This document shows, in pieces, positions 34,343 to 45,400 of a stretch of DNA of 64,000 nt; within the stretch, counting starts at the first letter, position 1; every line of letters begins with the position of its first letter. The notes under the pieces are model-generated. The model was not told the origin of the DNA. It did no database searches and worked only from the letters and a program-made list of their open reading frames with translations. The position numbers and the translations under genes were made by a program. The stretch is from Aradus depressus (Eukaryota; Arthropoda; Insecta; Hemiptera; Aradidae): positions 11,656,001 to 11,720,000 of the forward strand of contig OY759214.1 of the NCBI GenBank assembly GCA_963662175.1, read 5' to 3'.

Positions 34343-35184
34343 ATATATAAAAGTTATCTTTGTTTTTATTTATTTTATTAGATTTCCACTATATCGACAC
34401 AGATCGCAGAAATGTACTCTGACATTTCAGTTACAAAAATTATGGCGAATGCTTCTAGGATAACAATAAATGAGTTTAACCATACACGACAACAGAATTA
34501 CTTCACATATCTAAAACGATTTTGTCTTGAGTTGGTTATCTATTATTCACCTCTTCAGTTCGAATAAATTAAATTGGGGTGGGAAAAACCTTTACAAAAT
34601 TTAGGGAATAAGAGAGAATACCGGTAACTAGAGGGCCGGTTAAGCGAGAGCAGGATACTCTCGATACCATGAACAAAACTCTCCCAAGTCTCTAGCCTCA
34701 CAATTTTTTACCTCCTTTACGAATTAATATAGTGAATAAAACTTATGTACCTCGATATTCATCCTCCATCACTATAGAGTCGACCAAATTATGCACTTCA
34801 AACAAACAGTATATATGCGGATGTGCAGTTATGCTGTTTTTCACAAACTGCCACTCTATTAAATTGCAACGGCAATATCTTAAATTAAATCGCGCCTCGA
34901 CTGCCCCATTAGGATGGTAACACTAACCACTCAACCACCGAGGTCCACTTACATATTCGTAGCCTGACACACTAACCAATCAACAGGAGGCCCCTCCCAG
35001 AATAGTAACTATGAACACACTTTAATGAAGCTCTCATTAGGATACTTAAAAGGCTCTGTTTTTCTTGGTAGTAATGACTTTCTTGTGTAACACCGGGTAC
35101 CCCAGTCGTTGGGCAATATTTTAAGATATATTAATGCATCTTAGTGGCTTCACTCCAAATTTCCTTAATATAGATCAGTTTTCT

Positions 35185-35715
35185 CACAATGCAGCACGAG
35201 GAAGCGGACCGACTGGCCAAAGAAGTTCAAATAAGCCCTTCTTGGGGACAAAGCTAGCGCTCCGTATTCAGGGAAACATACCGAACACGGATAAAAAGTG
35301 GAGCAGAGACCTTTTGGAGAAGTCATGGAAGAAAATAACCACATGCAGACAGTCGAAGATGTTCCTGGGGTGACGTTTCCAAATTGTAAGGAAATCGGCT
35401 TCTGAACCTCAACAGGAGGGAGCTTCGGTAACTGACAGGAATCCTCAGAGAACGCGGTCCGTTCAATATACCTACTTTACTATAGGAGTCAAGGACAGTC
35501 CCATCTGTAGATGTGGACAAGATGAGGCGGCAGCCCACTTCATGTGTGGAAGTCCGGAATATGTTCGGACGAGATTCCACATTTACGGTAGGGATATGAT
35601 CATCCCTGAGGATTGGACCGCGGGAGTATTCTAGATATGCCAAGGAAACTGGGAGACTAGGTCTTTCATAAAACACTTGGTATCTCCAGATCAAGATAAG
35701 GCAAGGCGACTACGT
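35185..35715 (+). pseudogene. RNase H end of a non-LTR retrotransposon, second decayed copy
   Basis: The plus strand contains EEADRLAKE, then, after frameshifts, a tail with CRCGQDEAAAHFMCGSPEYV and RTRFHIYGRD. This Cys/His-bearing C-terminal segment is common in such elements. The DNA resembles the 28.8-29.2 kb fragment (for example ACATGCAGACAGTCGAAGATG in both). Confidence 0.72.
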
Positions 35716-35857
35716 AAGAAGGAAGCCCAGCGCTTCTATATATATCCAGCTCCCCCCTCTCTTCCCTGAGAAAAATATGTCACACAAAATCTCAGCAAAA
35801 AAAATTGTTGAAACCCTACATTTCTAGCGGTCCCCTCTAAACATTTTGGTACGTTAA

Positions 35858-36050
35858 TGGTGGGTTGCACCAACCAGTATCACTTCAGATCCTGGATCAA
35901 CTGCTTTGATCCACCTTTTCTGTCTCACCATTCCTGAACCAGGATCAACATCAGACTTTGATCCTGGATCTTGATCTTCCTGGATTAACCAACAATTTTT
36001 GTTGCACCATCCTAGATCAAGCAATTAATCCGAAGAAAAGGGTCTGTGAT
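35858..36050. repeat. candidate MITE rich in GATC-bearing palindromes
   Basis: GGTTGCACCAACCAG near the left and TTGTTGCACCATCCTAGATC near the right frame repeated CCTGGATCAA / TTGATCC motifs in both orientations. Typical of insect MITEs, but I could not fix target duplications. Confidence 0.5.
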
Positions 36051-36280
36051 CCTTAAGTGTAACATATACAATGCCCCGATTCTCTTCAGACATTCCCTGA
36101 AAATGGATATAGTTCGAACGATGGAAGCGTCTCGCTATAACAGTATGCATTATCGTTACAGAGTTCAGTTAATATTTTTATATTACAGAGAAGATACAAG
36201 GGAAAAGACAAAAAACACATTCACCGTTTATAAAAAACTCATTTATCTACAGAGAAAAAACATATATAATGAAATCTAAC

Positions 36281-36409
36281 CTGTTCGAAGCCGCCAAGAA
36301 GTTCCATCGTGTCCATAGTTGTACTGACAGGTAGAGTATAGAGCCTCTTTCCGACGAGATGAGCCAATGTAGACAGGACACTCGTTTTTCCACAGTGACT
36401 GCTTCCAAC
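36281..36409 (-). CDS. MDN1: midasin exon w20 (AAA5 Walker A), last exon recognised
   Basis: Exactly 43 codons. Reads VGSSHCGKTSVLSTLAHLVG, then STTMDTMELLGGFEQ, the AAA5 P-loop and the conserved 'MDT.ELLGGFEQ'. Donor GTTAGA. No following exon could be recognised to the left. A degenerate copy lies at 36,536-36,650. Confidence 0.94.
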
Positions 36410-39375
36410 CTAGACAACGGTAAATTTCATATTAATAATAATAATAATAATATTAATAATAAAAATAATGATAAATAGTTATATTAAATAAGAATTTGTA
36501 AAAATATAAATAATTAGGCCTAAGACAAGATTTGTAGAGCAGAAGGTTGTCCGGTAACAGAGGGTAGAACCGACCAGATGAGCCAACATAGAACACTAGT
36601 TTTTCCACAGTGGCTGCTTCAAATCTAGACACAGGTAAACTACATAATAATAACAAATAAACAATAATAACAAATATACAATAATAATATTACACAAGAA
36701 CTAGTAATAACATAAATAATTGATGTTATTTTTTGGTTGCAGCTCTTTGTCTCCCACTTTTAGTTAGCTATTTCGACTCATGCCCGGGCTTTAACTAAGA
36801 GGTCACATTAGCGCGTTTTCTTGGTGGACATGAGCCCGACTCTACTGGGGAGTCCTAAATTTTGCCAACCCAGTTTGACATCGTACAAGCTCGGTACCAA
36901 CGCTTAACGTTCCATCCGAAAGCGTGCTCAATGTTTTTTTTCACCTCCCAGATAAAACAACCTAAGGGACTCGACCGGGTTTCGAACCCGCAATCTTGAG
37001 CTCAATAACCAAGCACGCATATCAATGAGCTACCGGCGCCCTCTCTCCCAATTTTATAAATAATAAATATGTTCAATACAATGAAAATTCTGATAAGACA
37101 GAAGGAATAGTTATAGACACTAATGATGAGAGTGCTTCTCGAAATGTTTGTTTTTGAAAAATCAAAAAATAAATGGGAGAAGAGATATTGTTAGGTTAGG
37201 TTTTATGACTCATGCCCGGGCATTAACTACGAGATCATATCGCCTACTACCAGGACGCTCTTTCGTCACTCTGGTGGATATGAGCCCGACTCTACTGTGG
37301 GAATCCTAAATTTTGCCTACTCTAAATTTTTTAATTCGCCTAGAGCAGGGGTCTTTAACGAGTACCTGGCAGGCGTGCCTAAGTTTATTTTACCTCCCAG
37401 ATAAAATAAACTGAGGGCCTCAGTCGGGTTTCAAACCCACGATCTTGAGCTCAGAAGACAAGCACGCATACCACTTACCTACTGGCGCCCTAAGGATATT
37501 GTTATAATATTAAAAATAAATTAAATTAAATATATAATAATAATAAAATATATATAATAATAATAAAATATTATATATGAATTAAGAACTTCCTTACACA
37601 ATCCAAAAAGTAATAATCAATTTGCTAAAAATACATATATTTATGCTTATCAGTAAGCCAAGGGTTGTAAGTTGGAAGTTCAACCGCAACCTTACCTATC
37701 TGATTTACCCATAAGAATGGTTGTCTTTGTTTATAACTAAACCTGACAATGGTATGATGCGGAAACCGGTAATTTTTTATAAATATATTTGTGAAATAGA
37801 CAATATTAAAAAAAAAAAAATTGGTTTACATATTTAATAATAAGGTTCTCACAACAAAATCGGTACAGTTTAACAGAAATTAGAGCTATTTTAAGAGAAT
37901 ATAGTTGGATGCAAGGATTGGGATCCTAGCTCACGGTGTGAAGACTTGCCAAACATGACCACTCCATAAAAAGGCAACCTCTTTGAAAAAAATTGAATTT
38001 TTCATAGAGGCTGACGACTTATATAATTATATTTATTTATTGAAATTTGTTCGTCATTTCCCCCCCATAGTTGTTTTCTCTACAAAAAAAAAACAAGATA
38101 TACTCACCAGTATCGCCATCCATCCCATGCGAACACACAACGCTAAACTTCTCAGAACGCTCCTTTGTCCTCTCAACGCGAGCACGGACCTCTGACTGTC
38201 AGTGTAGGTGAAGAAGTCTGCAAATCTGTCCAGAACCACCTCCCCGAGGATCACCTGGGAGGGGTTAACCAGAAGGGGCGGCTCTTCAGAACAGAGAGGA
38301 TACTCTGGTAGGAAGATCTCTTCGTACAGTTCATTTACCTGACAACAGACAGCAAAGCTTTATTAAGTACATACAAGGATATTTAAAAATTATTTATGGT
38401 TCTATACATATATATTCTTTTAATCATATTGAATATATCATATTTTGTCTTATTTTAAATATTTTATTCGCTTTCAGTTGACATTTCCTGTGATGTCAAA
38501 TACCTTCATAAGCAAGCAGTCAATAGACTTAACCCAAATGAAATATAAATGTTTTTTCTCTCCCTTCAAAAGTTGGTTTTTGACAGACATTTTGAACTAG
38601 CAGCCATAATATATAATTACGCAGTTGTATTTCAGTATCGTAATGAAAATATAGACCTATTGGTTTACTTTTGTGACTCATGCCCGGGCTTTAACTACGA
38701 GGTCATATCGCCTACTACCAGAGCGCTCTTTTTGTCGCTGTTGTGGACATGAGCTCGATTCTAAAATGGGAGTACTCTCGAGGATTATTCACCTAGGGTA
38801 GATGTCTTTAACGAGTGCCTGACATAGTACAGGCTCGGGGCCATCGCTTAACGTCACATCCGCATGTCCTAAAGGAGAATAAATACCTATGTCAAAATAT
38901 CAAAAGAGGAGAAATCACCCAGTGGCGACACTCTCTAGGCACTGAGTTTTAACTTAACATCTTACTGCTATTAAAAATAAACAATTATTTTTTCCCTTCC
39001 CCAGGTATACGAAGCGTATGTTAACAGCCGGAAGTTCAATGTTGAGTTTTTCAACCCCCTCAATGTATTAATTATTAATTCACGCTGGGGAAGTACATTA
39101 CTGGTGACCCACCGACAACTTTTTTTAAATATTTAAGTGGAAAAAACATCAGCTTTTGTTTTTCAATTAGTTTAGGAAAATTATGAACTTGGTAAAAGCC
39201 AATTTCTGCAAAAGCTATAAATAGTTTTCACTCCAATACATAGAAATTTGTTGAAGAGACCAGAAATAAAATATAAACAGTTGTCAGAACGGCCGCTAGG
39301 GGCTGGAGAAATATATTTTTAGGAAATCGTCTGTTTCAATGAGTGTGACAACTGATAAGAGCACTTTGGCATTAG

Positions 39376-39409
<34 letters not shown>

Positions 39410-42400
39410 ATAATATATATATAATCTAGTATTTCTATAGCTAATACTTGGAGTAAAACCCCTAACTCAAACATTTTATTAAAAATATGTTTACATAATG
39501 ACTACAATAGTTGTTCAAAAAAATAGGTATATCAGAGAACAGATATCAATAATTAAATTTAAAACATATAAATATTTTCAGCATAACAGGCTATGCATCT
39601 GATCATCTTCAATGTAAACACAGGATCCGTCTTCAGTTTACAGTGAAATCAACCTATGCCAGCGGTCATTGCCTGTGATTGGTTGAAATGGACAAAAACC
39701 CTTTTCCTCCGCAACTGACATTCGTGAAAATGATTCTATGTGGGAATCATATTTTTCCAAGTAGTTTAAAAAGGATATAATTAATTTTTTTTTTTTTAAT
39801 GCTGTTTATTAATGCGAATTTTTATGGACTCCTGAGATCAAATGCGACTCATATTATCATGTTACAAGTATAAAAATAAGTTTTTTCCCCATTGTTTCCA
39901 CAACCAGAACTGGGATTCAACCATATTGATTCATAATTGGTGTTCGTGTGCACAACGCAAAAAATTGATGTACCACAATGATGACACAGTAGTGTAAAAA
40001 ACTGGTTCATGTAGTAAAATAAAGCAACAAGAAGATTAATTTTAGTTTATTTATTTTATACTTCTCCTCACAATATCTAACCTTGCTCTTCTCGTTCACC
40101 TACCCTCTGTTTGTCCTTGTGGGTCCTCATCCTGGCCCGGTAGACAGTCCCGAAGAAGGAGCCTGGACCACCCTCCAGCTGGAGTGACTCCGCCCATCTG
40201 GTCAGATCTCTTAGATTGAACTCCCAGGGTCCTCCCTTCCCAGAGGTCCAATTCTCCTGAGAGAGTCGCCAAGTCATCTGCACCATCCTGGTCGTCAAAT
40301 CTCGAGAGATATTTGGGTATAACTTGGACATTATCACTTCCAGATCTTCAATTAGAAGTGGCTCCACAAACACCTAAAAATGTTTCCATGTATTTAGTAT
40401 ATCTAAAAGAATATACAAATATTAATAATTTATATTAAAGATATTCTCTATAGTTATTATGACTCATGCCCGGGCTTCAACTAGGACGCATCGCCTACTA
40501 CCAGAGCGCTCTTTAGTCACTCTGGTAAACATGAGCCCGACTCTACTGTGGGAGTCTTAACTTTTGCCTACCCTAAATTTTTATTCGCCTAGGGCAGGGG
40601 TCTTTAACGAGTACCTGACATCGTACAGGCTCGGAACCATCGCTTAACTTCCCATCCAAAAGACGGCGTCCTTAAGTTTATTTTACCTCCCAGATAAAAT
40701 AAACTAAGGGCCTCGGCCGGGTTTCGAACCCACGACCTTGAGCTCAGAAGGCAAGCACGCATACCACTGAGCTACCAGCGTCCTCTCAGGTTTAATATAT
40801 AATATAAACTAGAAGTCTTAGTTTGTAACTAAATTTCACGATAGTGTAATGCTGAGACCGGTAATTTATGTATACATTTTTTGTATAGTGTTCATGAGAT
40901 AGACATTATTTCAACAAATAAGTTTGTTTTATTTATTTGAAAAATATTATTTAAGTTAGGTGAAAACCAGGTCCTGTGTATTTAAATAATTTATACTAAA
41001 TGCAATAAAATCACCATGCATGATGTTCCCTGCAAATTTTCCCTTTTGGGGAACTATTTATATCTTCCCCCGACTGATCATAAAAAAAAAATAAAAAATG
41101 GACCTACCTGAGTGAATCTGTTGATGAAAGACCTCGGGAGTCCCTTCCTGGAACCGCCCTGCCGCTGGGGGTTCTGGCAGGCAAACAGTCGCGTTTTACC
41201 CTCTTGAACATTAAACGTTTTACCCAATTCGGGGATGAAAATTTCTCCACGATGATCCAAAACACTGTTCAATCCTTCCACAACGGATTGAGAGGCCAAA
41301 TTCAACTGATAACATGAAAAATAAAATTACAAAAACATGATTATAATAAACATTTTCACAATGAGTCATTCCATAAATTATCACATAGATTGGTTGCGAA
41401 AACATTTTTGAAAAAAATTCGGAATTTTTACTAGTTAATGGCCTCGAAAATATAGATTTCAGATAAGTATTTTTATAAAGCAAAAATATTGGGTTAAATA
41501 ACAAAACTGCCGAAGTCTACACATATGAGGTCGTCAAAATGTCATTTATTTCAAAATCGCAACCAGCCTGCGTAATTACTTATTGTATCTCAAAAATAGA
41601 AACAAACACATCTAAACGTTAAAGGGGAGGGAGGGCATTTTGTTTTTTTAACCTTGGATAACAAGGAGTTGGTTGAATTTATAAACACGAAACATGTAGC
41701 CTATTTCAAGTATAGTCCAACTTAAAAAAAAGGCTACGTGGCATCCAATAATAATAAATTGGGGAGCACAAAAGAGGGGTAGGCCTCCTATGTGCGACAT
41801 ATCATTTCAATGAAATATATAATATTTTTTGGAGTGTAAGACAAGGAAGTTCAATTTTTTTTTTTTTTTTTTTTTACGATGTTTCTTGATGTTTTTATAC
41901 TGATATTTCGTTGAAGCTAACGACGATCATAAAACTGCGACCAACAGTGAAATTTGCATATTGTATAAAATGAAAAATTACACATGGAGCTTTGAAGATT
42001 TTGGCGTAACTTTTTACGCAAAGCTCTACCTTTTATTCTATATATTATATCTAACTTAAAAAAACATTTCTCCATGATCCAAGTTACAGTATTTTTTGGT
42101 TGTTTTTTGGCATAGAATAGCCCGTATAAGTAAAATTTACAAAAACAAATAAAGTTTCGGTGAAATAAATTGTTAATAATATTTACCTCATCTAGCAATA
42201 TCCAATGTCCATCTTTAAGTGCCTTCAGGAAGGGACCATCCTTCCAGGAGAAGTGTCCGCCGGCCGCTCCCTCAACAGGCAAGTCTGCACCGAACAAGTC
42301 CGACACATCCGTTTGCTCCGAAAGATTAATCCTTGTTATCTAGAGCAATTAACCATTACAATTATATTAATCAATCAATAAATATGGTAGGAAATGCATA

Positions 42401-45400
42401 GAATATGAAAAGTGCAAGGGAAGAAATACTATTTGCATTTTTCATGAGTTAATCAACGAGACTCAGTGACTGCCACTTTATGATATTCTGTTTTCATACA
42501 ACAATAATATATAGACGAATATATAGTATACATCGGCAACGCCGGGATATTTGGGGAAAAAATATTTAACAGAGTGTATGGAATAAGTTTTGTGGCAGCT
42601 ATATTGCATTGGTCACGTGGCATTAAGTAGACATACGAGGTACGTCTATTAAATAACGAGACTGTGATTTCACCTCATAAATAAATCTGTCAGAACCGGT
42701 TATTAAGTGCATGCATGGTGACCTTAACATAGGATCTTAACATGACAAAAGTTTGTGCAAAGATGGTCCCAAGGGTTCTCACACCAGAGCAAAAAGAACG
42801 TGGAAAGGAATGTTGTGTTGGTCATTCTGGAGCAACATGACGCAGATCCAAACTTGTTTCAAAAAGTAATCACTTGTGACGGAACCTGGATCTTCCAGTA
42901 TGAACCTGAGACCAAAAGACAGTCAATGCACTGGAAAACACAGTCATCACCAACAATGAAAAAAGCTCGTCAAAGCAAGTCAAATTTCAAAGCCATGCTC
43001 ATTGTGTTTTTCGATATCAAGAGTTTAATTTTGAAAGAATGGGTTCCAGAAGACACTAATGTTAACCAGCATTATTAAAACGAAGTTTTGATAAAGCTGA
43101 GATAAAGAGTCAGGAAAAAACGGCCACTACTTTGGAAAAATGCTTTCATTTTTCACCAGGACAACTCACACAGCACTTTCTGTGAAGCAGTTTTTGACCG
43201 AAAAGAACATTACTACACTTGAACATCTTCCATATTCGCCCCATTGAGCACCGTGCGACTTTTATCTTTTCCCAAAAGTTAAATCAGTGCTTAAAGGTAA
43301 AGAAGAAATAGGCGGATGCGTTGAAACAGCTGACAGAAATTGACTTTTCTCCATGCCTTTGACCAGAGGAAAACTAGAATGCAGCGATGTATTAATGCAA
43401 TTGAGGAGTATATTGAAGGAGACAAGCATTAAAAGTGTAATACATTTAAATAAAGTTGAATTATTTAATAGACACACCTCGTATTAGGTATCATTTGCAA
43501 GGACTTGGCTTGAAGTTGTCTCTGATGCCTTTTTGGGATTCAAATGCCTTCTTATAGAGGGAGGGGGTATACAATGTGTACTGTATATCCGATCATTAAC
43601 GGTTGACCGGATTTTCATCTTATACTAATCGTTTCTTGAAAAACTGAGTAAGAGAAACTACTTTGAATATTTAAAAAAAATAGTACCTTATTTCTAGTAG
43701 CCGCAGCCAAAGCGAGGACTATAGACGTCTTCCCTACACCCGGACTTCCTTCAAGAAGAACAGCTTTAGAAGGAATCTGCAGAGCACGGAGAAGGCGAAG
43801 AGCATTCAGACGAGTAGTTGGAGCATCAAACATAAAATCATTTGTTCTAGAAGTTTTCGTGGTCTCTATAAAAATAAAAAATATACATATTGTATACACT
43901 GATAAAATTAAGTTAGATTACAGGTTAGGTGTGAAAGATCGCTCTGAACTGTTCCCGATAGGCGGAGTGTGGAGGGGGCGACATTGCCCAGTCAATTCCA
44001 GAAACATCTATCATCTTTTCATCATAATGACAGAAACCCCACCATTTATATTTCACTCAACTATGTTTTACTTCCTCAGCTATACGAAGTATAAGGGAAG
44101 TTATGTAAACGGACAAAAATTCGATGCGGAGTTTCAAATTTTCCAACCTCCAGTTTCCCAATATGAAAAAAATAATGCTATCTGTGTGTCAGTGAACACA
44201 CATTGAATGAATGTATCGACACGAAATTTTATGTGTGAATCCAGAATCAAGAAAGACGAAACCTATTGATTTTCAGCAAAATTGACCAGAGGGAAGGGGG
44301 GGGGATTAGGGTGGACGCTCAACACAAAAACTCTAATAACTGCCGACAGAATGATTGTATCGACACGAAATTTCATATGTGAATTCAAAACCTTATATAA
44401 AGAGTTATTAATTAACGACACTTATTAATTTTAAGGGGGGGATAAATTCAAAAACCCAAATAACTGCAAATGTAATGAATTTATCGACACACAATTTAGT
44501 ATGAGGATTTAGGAGCTCATATATAGTCAACTATTGAATATTAGAGCAAACGGTCGACTGGTTTTGAAGGGGGAGCAAAAAGTTAATTGATTAATTCGTT
44601 CTGGGGAAGTACATTGCCGGTGATTCACCGACAACTTGTATTTATGTGAGTACACACAACACTAAATTATCGCAGGAGAGAACTTTCACCACACGATCTA
44701 TACATTACACTTATTGACAAAATATTATAATAATTACTTTTCCATTTTTCTTTTTTGATAAAGAAGGGATCGACTCCGATTATTTCCTTGGTATTTAAGA
44801 CAGATAACTGAGGTAAACCAGGGCTGGACAAAATATCCAGACTAGCAGGGTGTTTTCCGAGAGCTGAGTCCAACTGTTGCAGTAGAAATTCAACACAGGA
44901 CATCTTGAATTTATTTAAAGCAGCAACGCTACAAACAAATAAATGAAAATTAGGTTTTTAAAAGGTATTTTAATGAAACTATTGATAATATACTAAGAAC
45001 TAGTATCTTCTACACACGAGGCTACTTATTTTAAAGTATTAAAAAACAACGATAATATTTTAATGAAACTATTGATAATATACTAAGAACTAGTATCTTC
45101 TACACACGAGGCTACTTATTTTAAAGTATTAAAAAACAACGATAATATTTTAATGAAACTATTGATAATATACTAAGAACTAGTATCTTCTACACACGAG
45201 GCTACTTATTTTAAAGTATTAAAAAACAACGATAATATTTTAATGAAACTATTGATAATATACTAAGAACTAGTATCTTCTACACACGAGGCTACTTATT
45301 TTAAAGTATTAAAAAACAACGATAATATTTTAATGAAACTATTGATAATATACTAAGAACTAGTATCTTCTACACACGAGGCTACTTATTTTAAAGTATT

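Noticed and set aside
39379..39426. TA-rich palindrome as a possible functional cruciform.
   Set aside because: A plain (TA)n microsatellite is self-complementary by nature.
42755..43078. Plus-strand mariner frame as an active transposase gene.
   Set aside because: It lacks the N-terminal half, has changed catalytic-region residues, and is followed by stops and frameshifts.
27742..44105. Repeat X copies contain TATACGAAGTAT, close to a loxP half-site.
   Set aside because: Only one half-site per copy, with no inverted partner across an 8-bp spacer. The similarity is a short coincidence fixed within the repeat family.
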